Notes: generated by a model from the sequence alone, not told the origin. Positions 45,687-56,775 are shown, counted from the first letter of the stretch. The stretch is DNA of 64,000 bases from Hexactinellida sp. DTS-2022 (GCA_028753945.1 JAPNXP010000008.1:1488001-1552000), one strand, 5' to 3'. Program-made: numbers and translations.

Positions 45687-46130
45687 ATTCGGACGCATTT
45701 ACTAATTTCCAATATTGTTCAAGAACTTTTGAGAGCCATCATGAGCCATTGGTTTTTACATTTTAAATGAAAGGTTATGATGATACCTTCAAATTAAAAA
45801 GTATTCTAGATGCGCGAAATGGCGCGACTAATGACTTTTAAGCATAATATATTAGGATTTTAACCATTTTAGAAATTTTTTATCAGGTTCAAGAATAATA
45901 ATCAATAATCATGGTTGAACAATAAATTTTTGTCAACAAACCTAAAATTTAATTTATGACTGATTTATCATTAATCGTCTAGAACTGCGTTTAGGAGACG
46001 ACATATATAATTTTTGATATTGCCATTCAGTTTGCAGCTACCGAAACCTATATGTTAATAATACTTCATTAGATTCTATCTAGCATAGTTTTTCCGATTT
46101 CCACATACACCCCTGAAAATGCCCACTGTG
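45687..46130 (-). mobile_element. Transib-like element T4, one end lost
   Basis: The right terminus reads CACAGTGGGCATTTTCAGGG on the minus strand and is collinear with the left end of T1/T2 (CTATGCTAGATAGA, GTCTCCTAAACGCAG, GTTTGTTGACAAA). TTATG lies at both 45682-45686 and 46131-46135, consistent with a 5-bp TSD, although the left end lacks CACAGTG. It interrupts the repeat-family pseudogene after its VYMKAITQ-like codons. Confidence 0.6.
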
Positions 46131-46626
46131 TTATGGCTTTCATGTAGACCATTTCTGCCAATTCTATCTGTAGGATAAATAGCCAGAACTTGAACTGTGG
46201 GTATAATTCGGCTGGAGCACCAATCTTCCAGTGACGAACTGTTCTGTTCCTCTCCCAAACTAGTGCAATACTCTAAGAATGATTTCTTCAGAAGTGGATA
46301 GAAGCTGCAAGTTGTGATCTGGTGAGCTCGTCGTGTGCGTGACACATGAACGACCAGAAGAATTGATTCAGGTGTACCAACATTGCTTTGCGCTAGTCAC
46401 TCTGTTCAACCACTGGCATCTAGAAGATCGCCAATTATCTTGAAAGCTGCCATATCTACACTATATATAGTCCTCCAAAAATGAATCGATCTTCACAGTG
46501 GCTTGTTGTCCAGTTCCACTGGATTTGTTTTGCAATTGCGTACAGAGAGTCAGAGGCTGATCCGCAACACAGCTATTTAATGCTTAATTGGGAGGTTGAA
46601 CGCTAGCATGGTAAGCAGTAGAGATG

Positions 46627-46745
46627 CACCGGATCCACCTTTTTTGGTTCCGGCCGGATCTGGATCTCGCCGGATCCTGGATCTACAGATCCGGCCGAAC
46701 CGGATTTTACAGGATCCGGCCCGCTTTTGAATATTCCATCAGTCT
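46627..46745. mobile_element. hAT-like end (AGAGATGCACCGGATCC)
   Basis: TAGAGATGCACCGGATCCAC followed by alternating GGATCCGG/CCGGATCC boxes is typical of hAT MITEs with 'CAGAGATGCACCGGAT' ends. The other end is not seen. Confidence 0.5.
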
Positions 46746-46879
46746 AATACGGACTTGTTAGATGATATGAACACGATGTAGGGAATACAAGACTATAACA
46801 TATCTTACGATAAGATTCAAGTATTATAGTTGTCACGTACACACTTAATCAAAATACTAACTGAGTCCAGCTGACAGTT

Positions 46880-47086
46880 TTTCAGTACGTACCAACCGAA
46901 TATAATATATATATTTTACTAGAGAATAAAAATCGGTAGGTCTTATCCGAGGAACTTCTTATCCGACTAGGGAATAACCGAATTATTTATAATGCATTTG
47001 ATAGGGGGGAAAATCGATATTAGAGAATAGTGCGTAATATCCGAGAGTACGTCTTAATCCGAGTAGTAACTAGACGAGTTCCACTG
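46880..47086. mobile_element. Truncated pogo-like MITE
   Basis: The complement of its right end (CAGTGGAACTCGTCTAGTTA) and the following GGATTAAGACGTACTCTCGG match the left part of 35429-35870. Followed by TA (47087-47088). Left end unclear. Confidence 0.7.
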
Positions 47087-47092
47087 TAAGTA

Positions 47093-47352
47093 CCGTATTT
47101 CATCGAAAAAGCGCCGGGGGCTTGAATAAGCGCCGGGTCAATAAAAATGACATTGGTCTGATAATATTTATACTCATTAGTTGATCACTGTAATATAATT
47201 CCATTGATTTTGGCAACTTTGGTAGGTATACTTTTGGTGGAAACCATTAGAACCGACCTAAATATTATATTCTGGATTTTTCACAAAAAATTCAGGATAA
47301 ATTTGTCGCACGAAAACAATAAGCGCCGGGGCACTTATTCGGGGAAATACGG
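47093..47352. mobile_element. TA-inserting MITE, CCGTATTTCCCCGAATAAGC family
   Basis: Left end CCGTATTTCATCGAAAAAGC; right end the complement of CCGTATTTCCCCGAATAAGT. TA at 47091-47092 and 47353-47354. It differs from the other two copies by an extra AAGCGCCGGGGGCTTG repeat near the left end. It sits 4 bp from the preceding pogo-like MITE. Confidence 0.88.
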
Positions 47353-47354
47353 TA

Positions 47355-48772
47355 TATATAATTATTTTTCCTTGTAAAATTTCGGGAAATTTAGCTATTT
47401 TTTGGAAATTTCCGGAAAATGTCAGACCTTAGAACACTACTACTAGTTACCCAAACACCAAATGTAGTGCACTCAAAGTGAAATATTTTTCGGCACAGGC
47501 TGCGATTTAGATTTGTTATTCAGGTAACACTAAGTAATATTTGTTCTTTTCACCTTGTCCATTCATAATACATATCACCACAGTGACCACACTATATTTC
47601 CAGAAAGTAAATTATAATATAGGACCAATCGCTTAGCCATTGATAGTCGTGGCCAGACCCAGATTGTCGCAACCGTTGTGGACCCCACCTAGAGTAGTTT
47701 CCAGTGTGAGGCACCTGTAGAACAGGTTGCACAAAAAATGCGAGTCCAGAATAATGCCCATTAATATAATACTATAGTTAGGTAATGTCGCAATCAAATT
47801 TAACAGTGTCGAAGCCACACCTCGGATCCCACCGTCTAAGTATTTCAGCCATTAGGGAGGCCCTTAAATAGTTAGGGCCTGGGTAAAGGGCGGATGCGAC
47901 AAAATCTAAACACTCATATATTTTCTCGAGTTAGTTATATTTTAACTAAGTGCTACACCCGATTAAACTTAACTAGTTCGGAGCCCATAAGGTTCGGAAT
48001 TCGAGGTCTCGCGAAACATAGACCACAGTGTAATGGGAATGAAACTTGGCACCAGTGGGCATGTTAGGCTAAACAAAATATCTAGAGGAGAACGCCGAAT
48101 TTTTTTCAGTTTCTAGTTACCGTAGTTCGGTGTTCATAATGTAAATTTTACACGGTTTTTCCAGCAAACCTATTCCTTTTCGAGAAATTACTCCGCTATG
48201 GAAGTACATCAATTTTCTGAATGCGCTCCTAAAGAGAAAACTGTGAGAAACCTTTAAAAAGGTTAAAATACTGCTGAACGTAGGTAAAGACCATTTGATA
48301 TGTTATTCAAATCACAGACGGTATAATAATTCAGAAGTTTGCAACAACATTGAACCCAGATGTTCCATTAGTATAGTAACTTTGTATGTAGGCCCCAAGT
48401 TATACTAGGTGAACTCTAATTTCAGCTACCACATTGGCGAACCCCTCTTAGTGGTTCATTAACCCCAGTTTGGGAATCACTGACTTAGAAGTAAGTACAG
48501 CCTGATTTGTTACTATTTAGGGGGCGCAATACCTTACTTCACTTAACAGGAAGTATGAATTTATTAGATACCCATAACATAGATATTATATAAACAAAGA
48601 TATAAACTAATGACGTTTCTAACACACTGAGATGGTAGTTGTTCGTTCGTGAACACATAGCAAACTTTGTGCGCAAGTGAACACAAAGAAGTTTCTAATA
48701 CCCTGCACAAATATACCAAAGATTGATCTAAATCAACACATTAAATATTTTGATGAAAAAGGAAATTCAAAG
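47355..48772. other. Non-coding stretch with a hAT-like end
   Basis: CCCCAGTTTGGGAATCACTG at 48462-48481 is the inverse of the hAT-like end at 22770. A few frames shorter than 65 codons have no recognisable family. Confidence 0.35.
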
Positions 48773-48779
48773 GCTATAC

Positions 48780-49847
48780 CATAGCATTCTATACATAAGG
48801 CAATGGTACGCACTCAAATTTCTGGACCAGGGATTAACTAGTATAGTCAACTAAATAGATGCAACTCAATTATTCTTCGAAATAACTAATCCAGGGTGCT
48901 TCTACTTATGTAATTGTTTTTTATAAAGGTAGTCATATACAAGACGCATATTTTTGAGGTGCCACTTGGGCGAAATGACGTCACTGTATTGTCTAAAAGT
49001 CGAAATATGCCAAAACTTTGAACGCATGTAAAATGTTCAATTTCGCTTTTTAAAACAAATCGCTGTGAATAACCCATCTAGGAGTCATTTTACATAAAAT
49101 ATCTCAGAATCAATTAGGGAATGTTGACACATTCCTCTGTTGCTATGGAAACGTGATTTCAATGCTTGAGGTCATTTCTCGAGAAGAAATATAGTTACAG
49201 CTTAGTTAATGGATCCAATTGATATCCCGTCCTCAACTTCCTATTCAATGATAATACACTTCGATGCTCTATCTCCAACCAATTTTCTGAGAATTGTGAT
49301 TATTGTAATATACATTCAAACGGTTATACACATTTTGCGAAAAATTGGTTGGAGATGGAGCATCGAAATGTATTATCTTTGAATAGGAAATTGAAGACGG
49401 GCTATCAATTGGATCCATTAACTAAGCTGTAACTATATTTCTTCTCGAGATATGACCTCAAGCATTGAAATCACGTTTCCATAGCAACAGAGGAATGTGT
49501 CAACATTCCCTAATTGATTCTGAGATATTTTATGTAAAATGACTCCTAGATGGGTTAGTCACAGCGATTTGTTTTAAAAAGCGAAATTGAACATTTTACA
49601 TGCGTTCAAAGTTTTGGCATATTTCGACTATTAGACAATACAGTGACGTTATTTCGCCCAAGTGGCACCTCAAAAATATGCGTCTTGTATATGACTACCT
49701 TTATAAAAAACAATTACATAAGTAGAAGCACCCTGGATTAGTTATTTCGAAGAACAATTGAGTTGCATCTATTTAGTTGACTATACTAGTTAATCCCTGG
49801 TCCAGAAATTTGAGTGCGTACCATTGCCTTATGTATAGAATGCTATG
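48780..49847. mobile_element. P-superfamily perfect-style palindrome (1068 bp)
   Basis: Ends CATAGCATTCTATACATAAG and its complement. GCTATAC at 48773-48779 and 49848-49854 is a perfect 7-bp TSD. The two arms (about 48780-49288 and 49346-49847) are near-identical inverted copies, differing at scattered bases (e.g. TTCCCTAATTGATTCTGAGA against TCTCAGAATCAATTAGGGAA), around a ~55-bp loop. One strand could form a hairpin of about 500 bp. No coding content. Boxes GGAATGTTGACACATTCC, TTCCTATTCAATGATAATAC and ATCCAATTGATA recur in the 25613 copy. Confidence 0.92.
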
Positions 49848-49854
49848 GCTATAC

Positions 49855-50497
49855 ATAAATAATATGTTTGGAGTTCACAGAGTACTGAGTCGTGAAAATA
49901 TTTATTTTTTAACCCGAGTCAACTCGTGACAAAATTCGCTGCAACGTGGTGACTCGCGAGTCATTGAGGGAATCAGATGACTTATGCAAATCGAGGGAAA
50001 CACACTAAAGTTCTAGGAAATCTTCTAGACAGCTGAGTATGCACAAATATTACATTGTGTATGATATTTTGAGGAGTCGATGTTTTCCGAAAATAAAAAC
50101 GATAAAAGTAACTACAATTAGTAAGAGTAAACATAAAATAGACAGAATATAAATACAAAACATTGACCCTTACATTGCTGGAAACTTTCTCTCCTTCACT
50201 GTTAATATCATATTTTCGGTTCAAATAAATCGAGACAATTGATCCTTCAACTAATTGCTCTAACAGAAGCAAGGACTAAAAGATAGAAATTGTAGAAATA
50301 ATAGGATTAGGGTCATCAAAAAAGTTTTGTCGCTTGAAATCAAATCACTGTAGAACTTCAGCGTTAATGCATTCGTTAAAATCAGTTTGGTTTCCAAAGA
50401 ATATTATAACGGAGAAATGCGGCTTTAGTTTTTTACTATGAGGGTGCAAGTTAATAACAAAATATTACTATAACATCCATATTTTATTGTACAACTA
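49855..50497. other. Non-coding stretch, one weak exon-like frame
   Basis: A minus-strand open piece at about 50172-50280 (LEQLVEGSIVSIYLNRKYDI) is bounded by an AG and by AAT|GTAAGG. No family recognised; may be chance. Confidence 0.25.
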
Positions 50498-50505
50498 GCC
50501 GAATG

Positions 50506-50722
50506 CAGGCCTTCATCTAACCATAAGAGATCCGCGCACCCTAGATAATGTTTTTTTTTTTACAATCGCGCACCCAAATTTACCAAAATAATGCATTTAC
50601 TAAAAGAAATGCCAAAATTAGTATTAAAAATACTCTGGGTGCGCATTGCGCACCCAAATTAATTCAATTTCACGCACCCTTCCAACATTTTCCTTAAAAT
50701 CGCGCATCCAGATGAAGGCCTG
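50506..50722. mobile_element. hAT-type MITE, CAGGCCTTCATCT family
   Basis: Ends CAGGCCTTCATCTAACC and the complement of CAGGCCTTCATCTGGATGC. GCCGAATG at 50498-50505 and 50723-50730 is a perfect 8-bp TSD. GCGCACCC boxes recur inside in both orientations. 217 bp. Confidence 0.9.
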
Positions 50723-50730
50723 GCCGAATG

Positions 50731-51938
50731 TGATTGCATTGGTAGACAAATGTTTAAAAACTCAAGAAAATTGGCACAAAATAGAATTGAATCTACATTA
50801 GATAGCTTCATAATAGATAATCACCCCTGAGAATTTGATGTCCACCACCAGGATTGCAATAAGGCTTCATATATTTGAGTTATGGTTCCTCCTTAGTTTA
50901 TCTATTTGTCGCTGGGGAACTTCAGTTCCAGGCGAAAGTCAGTCTCATATTCGTCTAGTCGAATTGAGTCGTACTTAGAGAAATTGTTCAACTAAATATT
51001 CTGGGTTGTTAAAAATAAAATATATCCCAGATTTATTCCCATTATTTGTAAACAAGCTGAATAAGAATTATAATATTCACAAATTTCTATTATGCTCTAT
51101 TTGTTGTTGTTATTTACAAAATAGTTAAACAAATTAATGAATATTCCAAATTAATAAAGTGCCTAACTTCCAAGGGAATTATAAGTATGCAAGTAGGCTG
51201 GACATTATTGACTCATTTATAAATTTCTGAAACGTATATTTATTGCTGTTATTGTTGTTGTAGGTGAACAAGTTTGTAATATATTATAATTTACCTAGAT
51301 ACAAGCTTTCGACGGCTATATAAGTAATTGTATATGCTGAATACGACTTTTTGTTGTTAAAGGTGGGAATTAAACTAGGATAAGATTGAGATTTTAAAGT
51401 AAAGTAAGAAAACTAGTATAATATTGTACAAATATAAAATAATATTTATACTTGACAAAATGAATACGAGTCCTTCTGTAATTTAATTATATTGCGAGTT
51501 AAAGGTGTAAAGTATACATAACAATGAATAAGTAAATAGTTAAGAATTCCCTAACAAAAGAGAACGATATTGTAAGCTCGTAATAAATATTTATCCTAAT
51601 TTATACGCGAATTCAACCAATTCACTCGAGCCACCAGTTTAATCTTCAATACATATGTACACTAAATAAGCATGACATAATTAATCGGGAGAATAATTCA
51701 AGTTCCTTAATTCCCTTACACTGACCTTCAGTGTGAGATTTTCAGATTAATTCCCAATATTATCCTGAATGCGACTTGGATTAATCTTTAAAAATTTAAA
51801 ACTCTAATTCTTATGGATTTGGCTCCGTCTCTTGTTGCCTATTTTACAATTTTATTTTTAGCACAATTAAAATTCAGCGTTTAATAATTATAATATTTCA
51901 TGATACTTACTCAATATTGAGAAAAGTAGTATGAAATA
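50731..51938. other. Non-coding stretch with diverged minisatellite monomers
   Basis: 51040-51130 and 51240-51300 resemble, inverted, the 141-bp unit at 18992 (GTTGTTGTTATTTACAAA, AACAAATTAATGAATATTC). Otherwise AT-rich with no gene. Confidence 0.4.
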
Positions 51939-52438
51939 TAATCGACTCCGCTCAGTGGCGTAGCCAGGGTGGTGCGCGGTGGTGCGGCGCACCACCAAAA
52001 AGTTTTTGCGCACCACCTGAGGTGGTGCGCATTAATTTAGACACCTCAAGTAGTAAGCATTAATTCCCAAATCATCACTTGTAATGATTGAAATTACCAC
52101 TTAAAAATAACCGTGATTGAAATGAACACTTAAACATAACATGAGTTAAAACTCATATTTGTCCTCATCAAGGAAATTAATGGATTTGCGATAGAAGCAA
52201 AATCTTTGACGATAATATCTTGCTTATCCCAAGAAATGTTTTACTTCTTTTTGACTTGAGGATGAGGCCATTAAATAATCGATTCTACGTTAGATTGATC
52301 TGGAGAAATTCCCAAACTCGAAAACGTATGCCCGAGATCTGAAACTTTACTCCTCCCAATTTAGCATTTTTTACCCTGCAGAGTAAGGTGATAGCCCCTT
52401 CGATCGGACCAGAAATTCGAAAATTTTGAAAGGAGATA

Positions 52439-52849
52439 CAGTAACTCCCGTTATAACTAAGTGCTCGGGGCCGTAGTTTCATTTCGTTATAAGCGGAGTT
52501 TGTTATAACCGGAGTTCGTTATAAGCGGAGTTCGATCTAAAAAGAGTTCATTACTAGTTTAATTTCGTTGTAACCGGAGTTTATTATAAACGGATTTCGG
52601 TATAACCGGAGTTCGTTAAAAGCAGAATTCGTTATAACCTGAGTTCGTTATAACCGGAGCAAAATCAATAGCTTAGAGGCTATATGGGATTTAAATCACT
52701 TCGTTATAAGCGGAGTTTCGTTATATCCATTTAGTTGTAACCGAAGTTTTAATAATGTAATAAGATAGAAAAATTTCCGGACCATTGAATGACTTCGTTA
52801 TAAGTAGGTACTTCGTTATATCCTACTTGGTTATAATGGGAGTTGACAG
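52439..52849. mobile_element. pogo-like MITE (CGTTATAACCGGAG boxes), third nesting level
   Basis: The left end CAGTAACTCCCGTTATAAC follows TA; the right end, complement of CTGTCAACTCCCATTATAAC, precedes TA. At least ten TTCGTTATAA(C/G)CGGAG boxes line the interior. It lies inside the hAT element at 51953. Confidence 0.75.
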
Positions 52850-53142
52850 TACTTCAATATCTAAGAACTGCACAACGGCATTCCCAATCATCGTCGATAC
52901 TTGTATACACTATGTTTGAAATGGAATACATCTCGGATATAAATTTTTTGTGGACTGTACATTAACTTTTGGAAAATCCCCTCGACGTTTCTGCGTAATT
53001 AATTCGCCTATCACCGGGCCGATTAAACTTCGTTCGCAAATTGATTTGCACTTAGTGAATTGCCAAGGATTGTTTGGGATATAGGGGGAGGGGAGGGCAG
53101 AAAATACTACCTCGTGCACCACCGAAATGAGCCCATTACCAC

Positions 53143-53187
53143 CGACGCACCACCGACGCACCACCGACGCACCACCGACGCACCACC
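53143..53187. repeat. 11-bp tandem repeat (ACCACCGACGC)
   Basis: About four units of CACCACCGACG just inside the right end of the hAT element. The left end has related GGTGGTGCG motifs in opposite orientation. Confidence 0.85.
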
Positions 53188-53701
53188 ACAAGTCTAGAGC
53201 TGGCTACGCCACTGACTCCGCTTAATAGAGACACCTTGGGACCAGGTTGTATTGATCCGACTAATTGGAGAAACCGATTAACCGGTGGCTCTAATAAGCG
53301 GAGTTGACTGTATGTCAGCATCTAGATTCGGACAAATCCCAAATACGGAGTTCGACGTACCCTCGGAATTTAATGACCACCCCAAATAATATTGAGGGAC
53401 GAAATGATGCGTATTTTAATTTGAATATAAAGTACTTTAATTTATAATAAATTACGAGTACTTAAATAAGTTATCACTTCTAAATTCACAAGTCTAGACT
53501 GAATTCGCTTAGCCGGGTCACCACTTAACCGCTGTTAATATTGGTTAACTGTCACATGTATTAATATTGACCAGTTAACCGGTCTGTTAAATAATACCAA
53601 TTTAGTTGCTTATATAAAAGATGAAATTCTCTGAATTTTGTTCGAATATGATAATCGTAAATCCATGAATTTTAATATGTACGTAGTAAATTTCTATACA
53701 C

Positions 53702-54109
53702 CAAGGGTGGGGTAGTTAACCGTTCTGAGACTACGATTGTCATTCGATTTCTCGACGGCTAACCTCCCATTTTACTCAATACAAATAACCCATATGGAAC
53801 ATTTAGTTTATACTAAGGTAGGTATCATAAAGTAATTACCCCATAAGTAGTGCATTAACTGGTGCATTTCGTAAATTGGGTAAGTTAAAAACAGTGCAGT
53901 TAAAATATTATATGTGGTCATTGTAGTGAAGGGAAATTGATTAATGAACATCATTTTACAACCAGAGTGGACCATGAGTCAACATTGGCGACCCATGAGA
54001 TTCATGGGTCACGGAGTCAGGACCTATGACCTATTTGACCAATCGATTCACGTGACCCATCTGACCCATTATTCATGGTCCACTTTGTTTCAAACTAAAT
54101 CCAGCCTTG
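53702..54109. mobile_element. CAAGG-ended MITE with a small palindromic insertion
   Basis: Ends CAAGGGTGGGGTAGTTAACC and the complement of CAAGGCTGGATTTAG; internal segments (GATTTCTCG.C, TTTACTCAATA) match 5702-5972. A palindromic insert at about 53967-54083 (GTGGACCATGAGTCA .. complement of GTGGACCATGAATAATGG) carries alternating GACCCAT/ATGGGTC boxes. Flanks TATACAC / TATAATC match only partly. Confidence 0.6.
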
Positions 54110-54197
54110 TATAATCAATATTTAATATGTAAATGAAGTAAGATTCGTAGCAGTAGGAAGTAAGAAAAGAAAAGCTGAATCTCACTACTTATGTAGG

Positions 54198-54530
54198 AAG
54201 GCTGGATTCGGCTAACTAGTCAAGCGTCAATGAAATTGGTTAGCAGTACAGATTTCGTTAACCAGTTAGCTGTTGAAAATCAGCATTGTTATTCAAAATA
54301 ATTGTATTAATAATTAAATTATCTGAATTTTGTAAGAATATGATAATCATAAACCCATTTCAGATCACAACATTGTATATTATCTGTAACTACAGTGTTT
54401 CTAACTTAGCCAAACACTGAGTACAGTACTATACTGTAGTATAAGCAATTTGCTATATATGATTTTGTATGAGTAAGATGGGCGGTTAACCGGTTAACAG
54501 TGGCGAGAAATTGAATCGTAAGCGTAGGCC
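54198..54530. mobile_element. Partial CAAGG-family MITE
   Basis: AAGGCTGGATTCGGCTAACT at the left and GATGGGCGGTTAACCGGTTA (54477) at the right, with inverted GGTTAGC/GTTAACC boxes, match the family at 5702 and 53702. TSD not seen. Confidence 0.5.
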
Positions 54531-55379
54531 AATAATCTTTAACTATTCACACTAGGGTGTACACTAGGGGAGCTAATAAACACGTTGTATGGATCTGTTT
54601 AACATTGAATAAAATATTGGGATACTCTTGCCCCATGCTTTGAGATTGGGCATAGACTGCACCCTCTTGATAACACAGTATTAGTGACAATAAAGGAAAT
54701 GGCTTAGAAATAAGTAATTATCTCAAATACAAGTGTCACGACAACTGGAAAAAGAAGAGAAATAGCGTATTAGCCATTTGGTGTCGGCATCGGTCGCTTC
54801 GTGACTAATCAGTCAACCACTACACGAGTTCGCTAAAATCTCAATCTAATTCTTAGTCATTAATTCCAAATTTAACAACAAACAACTCTTATTTGAAGTA
54901 GATAATTCTGAATTTGAATTCATTATATGCAATTACGTACTTATAATTATAATCGAAAAATAGTATACGTGAATTCTAATATTTACAAACTTGTTTACCT
55001 CTTTTGTAACAACAACAACAACAACAATAGACATAATGGAAATTTGTGAGTGTAGAATACGTATTCAGCAAACTTGTTTACCTACTATAACATTTGGAAG
55101 TGAACAATATAATAGGATTGGAAAAAAGTTAATAATTTTTAGTGAATAAGGCACCTGGAATATATTATTTTGTACAACCCATATTTTTAGATGAACATTT
55201 TCTATAAGTGTGATTGAGACAGTCAATTTGGACTAAGCGAAATTGAGATTCATTTTCGCCTCAAACTCAATTTCACCTACAACATACTCAAGTCTGAAAT
55301 TACTAGTAATCATCATTTAAAATAAGCGGATTAACTAACTAATTCAGGAATCAAACTTAGTACGTGCTAATTATTGGCT
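54531..55379. other. Non-coding stretch with a decayed Helitron-like end
   Basis: GGCATCGGTCGCTTCGTGAC at 54785 resembles the family-2 Helitron-like end. 54980-55110 is one diverged 141-bp minisatellite monomer (AACAACAACAACAACAACAA; CTTGTTTACCTACTATAAC). No coding signal. Confidence 0.45.
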
Positions 55380-56270
55380 CATAGATGAGTCCGAAGTCCA
55401 TTATACTGATGAAACATGCAAAATATATATGGCAATATTTTTTCAACTTGGTGAAAATAATATTGATACAAGTTGTCAACCGGTAGGCTTCTATTTTATA
55501 ATAAAAAATATTTAGTAATTAGTTCATAACAACGACTAATGAAAATTAAGCCTTAATTATTCATGAATAATCTAAAAATATATTTGTGCAGACAGCATGT
55601 ACCTTTGAAGCACTACACGTATATTTTGGTGGTTGTGCGTGAAAGTGCCTCCAAAAGAACATGCTGTCAGCACAGATGTAATTTTAGATATTTTGATCAA
55701 GTCATTATCACTATGAATGTGTTAAACCATTTCAGAAAGGTGTTTCGGAAGGAAACAACCCTTAGTGTGATGGAAGTTTCCATTTAGCGAACTTCATTTC
55801 AGAGATATTCAAGTATCAGGAGAATATGAGATATGATTAGTCAGCATTTTTTTGTGCATGTTGCGTATTGACCCAACGCTAACCAAGTCACTCGAAATAT
55901 AGAATTCACAAAATTGTAAAAGACATATTTGAGATGTCATCATCACCTGAAGGTGTTATGACCAATTCTTTGAGGTTTTACGCCAGGTACTACCCTTAAA
56001 AATTAGTAAATTAAAGTTTGTTTCTGTCTTGTGCCAACTCTGTTATAATTTACAATAATTCAACATTAGTATCCACAGTGAATTTAATAAAATCAAGTGG
56101 ATTCCTTTATTTAATTTAGTTACCTTTTAAGCCATTGTACAACATTACTACAATTAAATAGATGCCTTCTACGTAGACTTCACAAGTAAATCAATAAAAT
56201 TATCTCAAGTTGAAACAATATAATTAGATTTAACTGTTATACTCAAACTGAAGTGTGAGTAAAAAAGAAG
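55380..56270. repeat. Dispersed repeat, inverted relative to 39691-40620
   Basis: Contains the same hairpin (GACAGCATGTACCTTTGAAG against CTCCAAAAGAACATGCTGTC, about 55590-55670) and the same flanking boxes in opposite order. The far end (TCAAGTTGAAACAATATAAT) matches the complement of ATTCTATTGTTTCAACTCG at 39730. Confidence 0.6.
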
Positions 56271-56415
56271 AGAAATAAAAGGTTCATACCCCAAGTATGG
56301 CTTAAACCAGGGGAGTCCAACATTTTGAGTTATGAACCATACAAATTTTTGATTGTGTTAAAAAGTGTCAAAATTATTTAATCAAAAATCGTGTCCCCAG
56401 ATGCACATCTGTAAC

Positions 56416-56775
56416 CTAAGTTGTTTAATACGAGTATTGCGTATAATACGTATTATACGTATTATACGTGATACGCTATCCACCAGTACGTATTATACGT
56501 TAAATCTATGATCAACCAGGGTTATCTTTGAAGTAAATTCAATAGAATATTTCTAATTCTTGTTGTAAAAACAACATCTAACAAATAATCATATTTGTAC
56601 TATACAAACTATACTACGAGTCGATTAACAATAAAAGAATAACGATTAAACCAAAAGTTATTCAAATCAAATTCCATGAGCTCGATATTATAAGTAAGGT
56701 ATACGTATAATACGTATTACATTATACGTATTATACGTAATACGTAGACAATAAAAGACGCATTAAACAACTTAG
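56416..56775. mobile_element. MITE with CTAAGTTGTTTAATACG ends, perfect 8-bp TSD
   Basis: Ends CTAAGTTGTTTAATACGAGT and the complement of CTAAGTTGTTTAATGCGTC. TCTGTAAC at 56408-56415 and 56776-56783 is a perfect 8-bp TSD. Subterminal GTATTATACGTATTATACG palindromes on both sides. Copies at 31742-32090 and 30140-30372. The 8-bp TSD suggests hAT, although the terminus is not a classic hAT one. Confidence 0.85.

Larger units (their letters stand above)
43912..46560 (-). pseudogene. Unnamed repetitive gene family ('TH.GADTRIFLH') pseudogene, split by two elements
   Basis: Minus strand, N- to C-terminal: DMAAFKIIGDLLDASG and SRTRRAHQITTCSFYPLLKK (46270-46500), SLEDWCSSR, a WLFILQIELAEM-like stretch, [Transib-like T4], a decayed middle, [hAT MITE], then INKNNIPLFNRLPFREKTKS, HENHAYPPALSQNGKL (about 44480-44530), NMLRPASAKTLSDYSKQVFL (44320-44390), PYIESQLQ, NEYKPDS, and FTHEGADTRIFLHLEDAVKE with KVSIRTVDTDVV (43912-44040). 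From memory this order matches a large protein family common in invertebrate predicted proteomes, with a 'THEEADTR' motif; its function is unknown to me. Many frameshifts; not functional. Confidence 0.7.
51953..53214. mobile_element. hAT element with CAGTGGCGTAGCCAG ends
   Basis: Ends CAGTGGCGTAGCCAGGGTGG and the complement of CAGTGGCGTAGCCAGCTCTA. ACTCCGCT at 51945-51952 and 53215-53222 is a perfect 8-bp TSD. CAGTGGCGTAGCCAG is a very common hAT terminus in animals. The 1.26-kb interior holds another pogo MITE (52439) and an 11-bp tandem array (53143-53187). A minus-strand frame at 52910-53110 might be a scrap of transposase but is not recognisable. Confidence 0.85.
51939..53310. mobile_element. 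pogo-like MITE split by a hAT element
   Basis: The left end (TCGACTCCGCT) and the right end (complement of CAGTCAACTCCGCTTATTAG, followed by TA at 53311-53312) belong to the 43126-type family; the left terminal CAG is decayed. It is interrupted at ACTCCGCT by the hAT element at 51953-53214. Confidence 0.75.

Noticed and set aside
52910-53321. Minus-strand frames rich in Trp/Val/Gly/Arg repeats
   Set aside because: Translation of the 11-bp tandem repeat at the hAT end.
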